Source: Sulfurihydrogenibium yellowstonense SS-5 (lineage in GTDB: Bacteria > Aquificota > Aquificia > Aquificales > Hydrogenothermaceae). Taken from it: DNA of 5,319 nucleotides. The notes under the pieces are model-generated. The model did no database searches. It had not been told where the DNA came from and saw only the letters and a program-made list of their open reading frames with translations. Below, piece after piece: positions 1-5,319 of the stretch. The stretch spans positions 1 to 5,319 of the forward strand of contig NZ_ABZS01000116.1 in assembly GCF_000173615.1 (NCBI RefSeq), in the 5' to 3' direction. A program made the translations under genes and the position numbers. Each line of letters begins with the position of its first letter. Within the stretch, counting starts at the first letter, position 1.

Positions 1-98
1 ACACCACATCTTTCACATACAGATGGATCGTGATATTTTTCCTTTGTGAAGTATGGATCGTGAATGTACTCTTGAATTAGTTTATCCATTCTTTTCAT
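1..98 (-). CDS. 5' part of a small CxxC (zinc-ribbon-like) protein, truncated by window edge
   Basis: Read on the minus strand, an ATG at 98-96 opens a frame that stays open for all 32 codons to the window edge. The peptide begins MKRMDKLIQEYIHDPYFTKE and ends VCERCGV. The start is supported by a strong AAGGAG six bases upstream; the in-frame Met at residue 4 lies further from it. A Cys-x-x-Cys-Gly near residues 28-32 looks like half of a zinc ribbon, and the tripeptide HDP occurs twice (residues 13-15 and 23-25). The pattern of an acidic helix followed by 'P-[ST]-V-C-x-x-C-G' recalls small proteins annotated as BCAM0308 family, whose function is not known to me; this is a weak recollection, not a search result. 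It is transcribed divergently from dnaE. Confidence is fair that it is a gene and low for any family name. Confidence 0.72.
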   Translation of the reverse strand, partial: MKRMDKLIQEYIHDPYFTKEKYHDPSVCERCG

Positions 99-104
99 GT
101 TTTT

Positions 105-110
105 CTCCTT
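105..110 (-). promoter_or_regulatory. Shine-Dalgarno of the minus-strand CxxC gene
   Basis: On the minus strand the sequence reads AAGGAG, separated by six bases from the ATG at 98-96. This is a near-ideal ribosome binding site and is the main reason for accepting the truncated gene and its first Met as start. Confidence 0.75.
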
Positions 111-132
111 AGCTTTTTATTGAATATAATAT

Positions 133-161
133 TTTATGCATACGTCAGGTGAGAAATGCAA
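133..161 (-). promoter_or_regulatory. Weak candidate promoter for the minus-strand gene
   Basis: On the minus strand TTGCAT (161-156) is followed after 17 bases by CATAAA (138-133), a partial match to the sigma-70 -35 and -10 boxes. It would start transcription roughly 30 bases upstream of the ATG at 98. Such AT-rich matches arise easily by chance in this base composition, so this is only a candidate. Confidence 0.25.
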
Positions 162-168
162 TAAAAGT

Positions 169-300
169 AGGAGATTGTTCTTCGGCTGCAGGATGGCATC
201 TAAGACAACCGTTAAAGTACGACGTGTACGGGCAATTCGTGAATTGTCTCTACTTTCACTTTCTTTGTCATCCTGAGGACGTAAGGCCGAAGGATCTCCT
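169..300. repeat. Intergenic repeat element 1, with inverted ends pointing inward
   Basis: The left end (169-198, beginning AGGAGATTGTTCTTCGGC) and the reverse complement of the right end (267-300, beginning AGGAGATCCTTCGGCC) are imperfect copies of one unit: both run AGGAGAT, then CTTCGGC, then AGGATG. The right end shares with element 2 (at 3996-4026) a 31-base segment with only two mismatches, including the identical 18-mer GTAAGGCCGAAGGATCTC at 281-298 and 4009-4026. The similarity continues into the flanking 'cttttaaat..ataaaa' to about 316. About 68 bases separate the two ends. No transposase is present, so this resembles a non-autonomous or structural intergenic repeat (MITE-like or REP-like). 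The repeat is seen directly; its mobility is inference. Confidence 0.85.
226..253. repeat. Hairpin-forming palindrome inside repeat element 1
   Basis: Arms 226-238 and 241-253 surround a two-base centre (GT at 239-240). The inner six pairs, CAATTC with GAATTG, are perfect; the outer part continues with G-U wobbles at 232/247 and 230/249, one C-C mismatch at 229/250, and three more pairs, so 12 of 13 positions can pair as RNA. The motif 'GGGC-AATTC..GAATTG-YCC-TAC' resembles a short palindromic repeat I associate with intergenic regions of several thermophilic and clostridial genomes. It may be a second repeat family nested in element 1. Confidence 0.65.
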
Positions 301-393
301 TTTAAATTCTATAAAAATCGCTGATTTTTTACGTAAGGTATACAATCCGCTTAATTTTATCACATATTAAATTTATAATCAAAAATTAAAAAT

Positions 394-421
394 TTGAAGT
401 AATATAAATTGCAGATATAAA
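394..421 (+). promoter_or_regulatory. Candidate sigma-70-type promoter for dnaE
   Basis: TTGAAG (394-399) and TATAAA (416-421) are separated by 16 bases, giving 4/6 and 5/6 matches to the -35 and -10 consensus. A start near 428 would leave a leader of about 30 bases before the dnaE ATG at 457. A second -10-like TATAAT lies at 374-379 with only a poor -35 partner (TTAATT at 351-356). The surrounding DNA is so AT-rich that chance matches are expected. Confidence 0.4.
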
Positions 422-443
422 ATTTATGTCTAATTAATATGCC

Positions 444-450
444 GAGGTGG
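444..450 (+). promoter_or_regulatory. Ribosome binding site that fixes the dnaE start at 457
   Basis: GAGGTGG at 444-450 is complementary to the 16S 3' end and stands six bases before ATG 457-459. The upstream in-frame ATG at 439 would place this site inside the coding region and has no ribosome binding site of its own, only AT-rich DNA. The shorter protein, starting MVKDFVHLHLHSHYS, also matches where alpha subunits of this family normally begin. Confidence 0.8.
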
Positions 451-456
451 TCAAAA

Positions 457-3400
457 ATGGTAAAAGATTTTGTTCATTTACATTTACACTCTCATTACTC
501 ACTACTTGATGGAATGATAAAACCAAAAGAGCTTGCAAAAAAAGCAGCTGAATATGGATATAAAGCAGTTGGTCTTACTGACCATGGAAATATATTTGGA
601 GCCGTTGAGTTTTATGAAGAAATGAGAAAAGTTGGCGTTAAACCGCTTATAGGTATGGAAAGCTATTTTACTAACAACAGGTTTGAGAAAAAAGGTGAAG
701 GCTCAGACGATATTCTTACAGATAAAAACTACCATTTAATCCTTTTTGCCAAAGATAAAACAGGATTTAAGAATCTGATGAAACTATCCTCCATAGCATA
801 CACTGAAGGATTTTACTATAAGCCAAGAATAGATTGGGAACTTCTTGAAAAGTATCATGAAGGACTTATCTGTCAAACAGCCTGTTTAAAAGGATTTGTT
901 CCAAATCTGCTTGCACAAGGTAAATACGAAGAAGCTAAAAAATATGGAAAGAGATTAAAGGATATTTTTGGAGATGATTTATATTTTGAAATTCAGATAA
1001 ATGGTTTAGAAGAGCAAAATATAGCTAACGAAGGAATAATAAGGCTTGCAAAAGAGCTTGGCGTTAAGGTTGTGGGAACCAACGATTCTCACTATCTTAA
1101 CCCAGAAGACCATACAGCTCACGATGTAGTAAAAGCATTACAAATGAAGAAAACACTAAAAGAATTATACTCAGAAGGTAAAGCTTTTAGAGTCAAAGGT
1201 CTCCATTTTACAAGACCGGAAGAGATGTATGAGAAATTCAAAGGTTATGAAGAGTATTTAAAAAATACAATGGAAATTGCAGAGAAATGTAATTTAGAGA
1301 TAGATACAGCTGAAACAAGAGGATACTTATTCCCTAAGTTTGAGACTCCGGAAGGAATGACTCCTGCACAGTATTTTGAAAAACTTGCAAGAGAAGGATT
1401 AGAAAAGCGCTTAGAAAGTATAAAAGACCTAACGCCTGAAAAACTCAAAGAATACAGAGAAAGATTGGATTATGAAATAAATGTTATAAACCAAATGGGA
1501 TTTGCAGAATACTTTTTGATAGTCCAAGATTTTATTAACTATGCAAAGAAAAACGGAATACCGGTAGGACCTGGCAGAGGCTCAGCCGGTGGTTCATTAG
1601 TTGCATACTGTCTGAGAATAACAGAAGTAGACCCTCTTAGGCATGGACTACTTTTTGAAAGATTTTTAAATCCCGATAGAATCTCAATGCCGGATATAGA
1701 CGTAGACTTTTGCATGGAAAGAAGAGAGAAAGTTATTGATTATGTTAAACAAAAGTATGGAGAAGATAGCGTAGCCCAAATTATCACGTTTAACTTTATG
1801 AAATCTAAAATGGTCATAAGAGATGTTGCAAGAACTCTTGGATTTCCTTATCAAGAAGCAGATAGAATCGCAAAAATGATACTACCGGGACCAACTCAAG
1901 GTTCTACGCTAACAATAGATGAAAACTTGGAAGCCCACCCTGACTTTAAAAAACTGTATGAAACTGATGAGAATATAAGGGAGCTTTTAGACCTTGCTAG
2001 AAAATTAGAAGGTTCAGCAAGACACACAGGAATCCATGCAGCTGGTATTGTTATAGCTCCCGGACCATTGGATGAATACGTGCCTGTATACAGAGATAAA
2101 GATGGAAACAGGGCAACTCAGTTTGAGATGAAAACCTTAGAACAGCTTGGACTTGTAAAAATGGACTTTTTAGGTCTAAAAACTCTAACAGAACTTGATT
2201 ATATGAAAAAATTAATCAAAGAAAGACACGGAGTAGATGTTGATTATAACAGTTTACCTTTTGATGATCAAAATGTTTTTAAACTTTTACAATCTGGAAG
2301 AACTACAGGCGTATTCCAATTAGAAAGTAAAGGTATGCAAGACCTGTTAGTAAGATTAAAGCCGTCAAACTTGGATGAGATTATAGCTATTCTTGCACTA
2401 TTTAGACCTGGGCCGCTTATGAGTGGAATGGTGGACGAATACATAGAAAGAAAGCACGGCAGAAAGCCTATAGAATACCCATTTGAAGAAGTAAAGGATA
2501 TACTAAAAGAAACATACGGATTGATTGTATACCAAGAGCAAATAATGTTTATGTCAAACATACTTTCAGGGTTTACCATGGCAGAAGCTGATACATTAAG
2601 AAAAGCTATAGGTAAGAAAAACCCTGAAGTTATGGCAAAAATGAAAGATAGATTTATTGGTGGAGCAGTAGAAAGAGGATTTAGCAAAGAAAAAGTAGAA
2701 AAACTCTGGGACGATATAGAAAAGTTTGCTTCTTACTCCTTCAACAAATCTCACTCGACAGCTTATGCATATCTAACATACTGGACAGCATGGGTAAAAA
2801 CATACTATCCTGAAGAATTTTTTGCAGTAAAATTATCAACTGAAAACAACGACAGTAAATTCTTAAACCTACTTCTTGATATGGAAAACTTTAACATAAA
2901 ACTTCTTCCTCCGGATGTAAACAAAAGCATGCCTGAGTTTGCCATAGAAGAAAAATCCAAAATTAGATTTGGATTATCAAGAATTAAAGGTATTGGAGAA
3001 GAGGTGGCAAAATCCATAGTAGAAGAAAGAGAAAAAAATGGTCCATTTGTAGATATTTTTGATTTCTGCGAAAGATTTGATACAAAAGTAGCAAACAAAA
3101 AAGTTTTAGAATCTTTGATAAAGGCTGGAGCTTTTGATTTTGAAGGAATTGATAGAGGTATCTTGCTTGAAAACGTAGAAAAAGCAATCACAACAGGACA
3201 AAAAGCAAGAGATAGTAAATCAGCAGGACAAAACTCACTTTTTGCACTTACAACAACTCCGGTTGTAAACGTAAAACACATATACGAGGATGGAACCAAA
3301 TTAACAGAAAAAGAAAAACTGAGATTAGAAAAAGAAGTTCTTGGATTTTACCTTTCCGGACATCCACTGAATGCTTATAAAAAGGAATTAAAAAATAAAG

Positions 3401-3957
3401 TATTAAAAATTAGCGAAATTATAGAGTCTGCTTTTGGCGATAAAACTTTCCAGTCAGGTTCAAAGGTTAAAATTGCAGGTGTCATAGATGAGATTAAATA
3501 CAAAAAAACAAAATCCGGAGCAACAATGGTAGTGTTTCAGATTTCTGACGAGACCGGACAGATGGATGTAAGAGCATTTCCGGAAAAACTTGAAAACAAA
3601 GAATTACTTCAAGATGACAATATAGTCATTTTAGAAGGCATTTTAGAAGTAGATGAAGAACAGGAGAAAATATCAATGACGGCAAATAATATTGAATCGA
3701 TAGAAAGCTTAACAAGAGAGATTAAAGGCATTAAAATAAAACTTTCAATAGAAAAAGCAGCCAATGGTGTATTAGAAAAAATAAAGAATGTTTTAACTAA
3801 AAACAAAGGAGATAAAGAAGTTATAGTCGTTCTTTATAATGGCAGAAAACCATACTGTGAAATTGCTTTACATTCTGATTTTCATGTAAATTATGATGAA
3901 AATTTTAAATACGAAATACTTAATCATCTTTCTGAGAAGGAGATAGAAGTGTATTGA
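457..3957 (+). CDS. dnaE: DNA polymerase III, alpha subunit
   Basis: This is the replicative polymerase subunit that extends DNA in the holoenzyme with clamp, clamp loader and helicase. The 1166-aa length matches the DnaE1 class (E. coli 1160). Domains in order: an N-terminal PHP domain (about 1-275) with HLH at 9-11, TDH at 41-43, GME at 66-68, H93, C143 and NDSH at 209-212; the polymerase core (about 290-820) with PGRGSAGGS at 372-380, PDIDVDF at 412-418, GIHAAG at 525-530, MDFLGL from 569, FRPGP at 649-653, YQEQ at 692-695 and FNKSHSTAYAY from 762; a helix-hairpin-helix (GLSRIKGIGEE, 839-849); a clamp-binding motif QNSLF at 925-929; an OB fold (about 1003-1080); and a C-terminal tail. By alignment, D415, D417 and D570 correspond to the E. 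coli catalytic D401, D403 and D555. The frame is unbroken, with no intein. The PHP metal ligands look intact, unlike E. coli, which suggests but does not prove metal-dependent exonuclease activity. A candidate promoter and ribosome binding site lie just upstream; no clear terminator follows the TGA. Confidence 0.98.
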   Translation: MVKDFVHLHLHSHYSLLDGMIKPKELAKKAAEYGYKAVGLTDHGNIFGAVEFYEEMRKVGVKPLIGMESYFTNNRFEKKGEGSDDILTDKNYHLILFAKDKTGFKNLMKLSSIAYTEGFYYKPRIDWELLEKYHEGLICQTACLKGFVPNLLAQGKYEEAKKYGKRLKDIFGDDLYFEIQINGLEEQNIANEGIIRLAKELGVKVVGTNDSHYLNPEDHTAHDVVKALQMKKTLKELYSEGKAFRVKGLHFTRPEEMYEKFKGYEEYLKNTMEIAEKCNLEIDTAETRGYLFPKFETPEGMTPAQYFEKLAREGLEKRLESIKDLTPEKLKEYRERLDYEINVINQMGFAEYFLIVQDFINYAKKNGIPVGPGRGSAGGSLVAYCLRITEVDPLRHGLLFERFLNPDRISMPDIDVDFCMERREKVIDYVKQKYGEDSVAQIITFNFMKSKMVIRDVARTLGFPYQEADRIAKMILPGPTQGSTLTIDENLEAHPDFKKLYETDENIRELLDLARKLEGSARHTGIHAAGIVIAPGPLDEYVPVYRDKDGNRATQFEMKTLEQLGLVKMDFLGLKTLTELDYMKKLIKERHGVDVDYNSLPFDDQNVFKLLQSGRTTGVFQLESKGMQDLLVRLKPSNLDEIIAILALFRPGPLMSGMVDEYIERKHGRKPIEYPFEEVKDILKETYGLIVYQEQIMFMSNILSGFTMAEADTLRKAIGKKNPEVMAKMKDRFIGGAVERGFSKEKVEKLWDDIEKFASYSFNKSHSTAYAYLTYWTAWVKTYYPEEFFAVKLSTENNDSKFLNLLLDMENFNIKLLPPDVNKSMPEFAIEEKSKIRFGLSRIKGIGEEVAKSIVEEREKNGPFVDIFDFCERFDTKVANKKVLESLIKAGAFDFEGIDRGILLENVEKAITTGQKARDSKSAGQNSLFALTTTPVVNVKHIYEDGTKLTEKEKLRLEKEVLGFYLSGHPLNAYKKELKNKVLKISEIIESAFGDKTFQSGSKVKIAGVIDEIKYKKTKSGATMVVFQISDETGQMDVRAFPEKLENKELLQDDNIVILEGILEVDEEQEKISMTANNIESIESLTREIKGIKIKLSIEKAANGVLEKIKNVLTKNKGDKEVIVVLYNGRKPYCEIALHSDFHVNYDENFKYEILNHLSEKEIEVY

Positions 3958-3976
3958 GAGATTGCTCCCAAATCTC
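3958..3976 (+). other. Small hairpin immediately after the dnaE stop
   Basis: GAGATT (3958-3963) and AATCTC (3971-3976) form a perfect 6-bp stem around a 7-base loop, beginning at the base after the dnaE TGA. There is no U-run behind it and only two of six pairs are G-C, so it is a poor rho-independent terminator. GAGATTG also matches the start of the repeat unit at 171-177, so it may be a degraded third unit of the adjacent repeat instead. Confidence 0.4.
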
Positions 3977-3995
3977 ATAAACTAACCTTTCTCCA

Positions 3996-4077
3996 TCATC
4001 CTGAAGCCGTAAGGCCGAAGGATCTCATCTTTTAAAATTGATAAAATAGGAGATTCTTCGCCGGCTGTAGAATAACG
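3996..4077. repeat. Intergenic repeat element 2, same units in outward arrangement
   Basis: The left half (3996-4026, beginning TCATCCTGAAGCCGTAAGG) is a near copy of the right end of element 1 at 268-298. The right half (4049-4077, beginning GGAGATTCTTCGCCGGCTG) matches the left end of element 1 at 170-198 at 21 of 29 positions. The order is therefore reversed: element 1 is unit then inverted unit, element 2 is inverted unit then unit. Arms 4016-4026 and 4050-4060 are complementary at 10 of 11 positions plus one G-U pair, around a 23-base AT-rich loop, so a transcript could fold here. It fills most of the dnaE-purK gap. Its function is unknown; it may act in mRNA stability or attenuation, or be a parasitic repeat. 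Confidence 0.85.
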
Positions 4078-4107
4078 GTGAGGACTTCAGAACAGTCTTA
4101 ATTCATC

Positions 4108-4136
4108 TTAGACCCATACTATCCCTATGATATCAT
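4108..4136 (+). promoter_or_regulatory. Candidate promoter for purK
   Basis: TATCAT at 4131-4136 matches 5 of 6 bases of a -10 box and lies 17 bases after TTAGAC (4108-4113), a weak -35. Transcription from here would start near 4143, upstream of the purK start at 4172 but downstream of the alternative ATG at 4127. This fits the shorter purK protein. The match is modest, and read-through from dnaE is also possible because no strong terminator is visible. Confidence 0.35.
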
Positions 4137-4137
4137 A
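4126..4137. repeat. 12-bp perfect palindrome overlapping the purK promoter candidate
   Basis: TATGATATCATA reads identically on both strands. It covers the candidate -10 box at 4131-4136, a position typical for a repressor site. No regulator is known to me for this sequence, and its AT-rich composition makes chance a real alternative. A weaker inverted pair, TTATG (4138-4142) and CATAA (4151-4155), follows directly. Confidence 0.5.
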
Positions 4138-4162
4138 TTATGTTGAAAATCATAAGACCAAT

Positions 4163-4167
4163 GAGGT
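4163..4167 (+). promoter_or_regulatory. Ribosome binding site that favours the purK start at 4172
   Basis: GAGGT lies four bases before ATG 4172-4174. The upstream in-frame ATG at 4127 is preceded by 'actatccct', with no purine-rich site, so the shorter start is preferred. The spacing is slightly short, so the choice is probable rather than certain. Confidence 0.6.
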
Positions 4168-4171
4168 TTTA

Positions 4172-5269
4172 ATGGATTTAAAAAATTTTAAGCTCACTCT
4201 GCCAACAGATTTTACGATTGGTATTCTTGGCGGTGGACAGCTTGGAAAAATGATTGGTTTTGAATGTAGAAAACTTGGCTTAAACGTTGTATGCCTTGAC
4301 CCACATGAAAACGCTCCAGCTTCTTCTGTATGCAAACAAATAGTTGGCAGTGTAAACGACAAAGAAAAACTGACAAAATTAAATAATATGTCAAACATTA
4401 TCACATACGAAATTGAATATATAAATATAGATTCTTTAAAAGAAACAATTCCGGCAGACAAAATTTATCCATCGCTAAGAACTCTTGAAATCCTGCAAGA
4501 CAAATACAAGCAGAGAATGTTTTTTAAAAAACATAACATTCCTCAGCCGGAATTTTTAGAAATAAAAGACATTTTAGAAATAAAAAATCATATTCCATGC
4601 GTTCAAAAGATAAAAAAAGGTGGATATGATGGCAGAGGCGTAGTTGTTATCAAATCAGAAGAGGATTTAAATAAAGCGTCAAAAGAAGAATCTTATATAG
4701 AGTCATTGGTAGACATAGAAAAAGAAATTGCTGTCATAGTAGTTAGAAATATCAATGGAGATATTAGGGTTTATCCGGTTGTTGAGATGGTATTTAATCC
4801 GGAGGGAAATCTGCTTGAATATCTCTTAGTGCCGGCAAATATTGATGAAAAACATTATAAACTTGCACAAGAGATATCAATATCTGCTATTGAAGCTTTG
4901 GAAGGTGTCGGAGTTTTTGGTGTTGAGTTGTTCCTTACAAAAGACGGAAAAATACTCTTAAACGAAATAGCGCCAAGAGTTCATAACTCAGGACACTATA
5001 CGATAGAAGCCTGCGAGACAAGTCAGTTTGAACAACTTGTCAGAGTATTAACAAACCTACCCCTTGGCTTAACAAATCAGTATTTACCGGCTGTAATGAT
5101 AAATTTACTTGGAGAAAAAGGCTACAAAGGAAAGCCAATTTATGAAAATTTAGACAAAGTTCTTGCAATAGATGGTGTATACGTTCATATTTACGGAAAA
5201 TTAGAAACATTTCCGCTTAGAAAGATGGGACATATTACAATAATAGACCATGATAAAACAGACTTATAG
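4172..5269 (+). CDS. purK: N5-carboxyaminoimidazole ribonucleotide synthase (AIR carboxylase ATPase subunit)
   Basis: PurK is a cytosolic ATP-grasp enzyme that uses ATP and bicarbonate to carboxylate 5-aminoimidazole ribonucleotide to N5-CAIR; PurE then converts this to CAIR in de novo purine synthesis. The 365-aa length is close to E. coli PurK (355). Seen in order: a nucleotide-fold start GILGGGQLGKMI (17-28), the DPHENAPAS segment typical of PurK, TYEIEY, the ATP-grasp glycine-rich loop GGYDGRG (150-156), an EKEIAVIVVRN strand, GVFGVELFL, and the signature NEIAPRVHNSGHYT starting at N264, followed by SQFEQ and LPLG. E265 and N272 fit metal and substrate positions of the family. Residue 270 is Val where many PurK proteins have Pro (NEIAPRPHNSGH). 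The start at 4172 is chosen for its GAGGT; a start at 4127 would add 15 residues with no family match. purE is not in this window. No terminator is evident downstream. Confidence 0.96.
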   Translation: MDLKNFKLTLPTDFTIGILGGGQLGKMIGFECRKLGLNVVCLDPHENAPASSVCKQIVGSVNDKEKLTKLNNMSNIITYEIEYINIDSLKETIPADKIYPSLRTLEILQDKYKQRMFFKKHNIPQPEFLEIKDILEIKNHIPCVQKIKKGGYDGRGVVVIKSEEDLNKASKEESYIESLVDIEKEIAVIVVRNINGDIRVYPVVEMVFNPEGNLLEYLLVPANIDEKHYKLAQEISISAIEALEGVGVFGVELFLTKDGKILLNEIAPRVHNSGHYTIEACETSQFEQLVRVLTNLPLGLTNQYLPAVMINLLGEKGYKGKPIYENLDKVLAIDGVYVHIYGKLETFPLRKMGHITIIDHDKTDL

Positions 5270-5281
5270 AAAAGCAAAGTA

Positions 5282-5319
5282 GTGAAAGATTTAATCAAAG
5301 TAAAAGAGAGTGAGATATG
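5282..5319 (+). CDS. Possible 5' end of a further gene after purK
   Basis: Two starts are possible in the last bases. ATG at 5317-5319 is preceded by GAGAGTGAG (5306-5314), a fair anti-16S match although close to the ATG. Alternatively GTG at 5282-5284 opens a frame reading VKDLIKVKESEI to the window edge, but it lacks a good ribosome binding site. Only 12-47 bases separate purK from these starts, which would suit a co-transcribed gene. Too little sequence remains to name a product or to choose a start, so this is a pointer rather than a firm gene. Confidence 0.3.
   Translation, partial: MKDLIKVKESEI

Larger units (their letters stand above)
99..456. other. Divergent intergenic region between the CxxC gene and dnaE
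   Basis: This 358-base stretch has no convincing gene. From left to right it holds the ribosome binding site and possible promoter of the minus-strand gene (105-161), a less AT-rich repeat element (169-300) with an internal hairpin (226-253), then a very AT-rich tract (about 301-440) with a candidate dnaE promoter, and finally the dnaE ribosome binding site. An open frame at 149-370 crosses the repeat but begins with GTG, lacks a ribosome binding site and is made largely of inverted-repeat DNA, so it is not called. Confidence 0.8.

Noticed and set aside
169..300. CRISPR array or insertion sequence
   Set aside because: The repeats are inverted, not regularly spaced direct repeats, and no transposase or cas gene is present.
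149..370. Open frame of 73 codons upstream of dnaE
   Set aside because: It starts at a GTG without a ribosome binding site, runs through the inverted ends of repeat element 1, and gives a low-complexity, family-less peptide.
439..456. Upstream ATG of dnaE adding six residues
   Set aside because: It has no ribosome binding site, and the strong GAGGTGG lies between it and the better start at 457.
441..462. A tRNA-Leu gene at the dnaE start
   Set aside because: Only the first arm-like bases match; the following sequence is dnaE coding DNA with no anticodon stem, variable arm or T loop.
1245..3806. Several minus-strand open frames inside dnaE
   Set aside because: They lie entirely within an unbroken, strongly conserved dnaE frame, have Ser/Phe-rich antisense composition and no ribosome binding sites of note.
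4081..4099. Hairpin AGGACT / AGTCTT after repeat element 2
   Set aside because: A 6-bp stem with one G-U pair, a 7-base loop and no U-run is too weak to call a terminator or regulatory RNA.
4127..4171. Upstream ATG of purK adding 15 residues
   Set aside because: No ribosome binding site precedes it, it sits inside the palindrome and candidate promoter, and the extra residues do not look like PurK.
4150..4461. Minus-strand open frames over the start of purK
   Set aside because: They are antisense to the conserved nucleotide-fold start of PurK and show no independent coding signs.

Overview
This is a 5.3-kb AT-rich bacterial chromosomal window carrying housekeeping genes plus intergenic repeats. 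The proteins are rich in Lys, Glu and Ile, which suggests a thermophile. The repeat style, together with dnaE and purK, makes me think of Aquificota such as Sulfurihydrogenibium. That placement is from memory and codon/protein style only; the window holds no rRNA or other marker to prove it.

Layout. At 1-98 on the minus strand lies the 5' end of a small protein with a CxxC zinc-ribbon-like motif; the rest is outside the window. A 358-base divergent intergenic region follows (99-456). It holds a repeat element with inverted ends (169-300), a separate hairpin inside that element (226-253), and an AT-rich candidate promoter for the next gene. The main gene is dnaE (457-3957, 1166 aa), a full-length DNA polymerase III alpha subunit with an apparently intact PHP domain, the catalytic aspartates, an internal sliding-clamp-binding motif and an OB fold. 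A 214-base gap (3958-4171) carries a second copy of the same repeat family with its two halves in the opposite arrangement, then a candidate promoter overlapping a 12-bp perfect palindrome. purK (4172-5269, 365 aa) encodes N5-carboxyaminoimidazole ribonucleotide synthase of purine biosynthesis. The last 50 bases may contain the start of another plus-strand gene.

How the genes relate. dnaE and purK both serve DNA and nucleotide metabolism in a broad sense, but the repeat-filled gap and the candidate purK promoter suggest separate transcription rather than a functional operon. I found no CRISPR array, transposase, intein, complete RNA gene or defence-like cassette. The most unusual material is the intergenic repeat family and a tRNA-like stretch in the dnaE leader; I do not see evidence for a new multi-gene system here.
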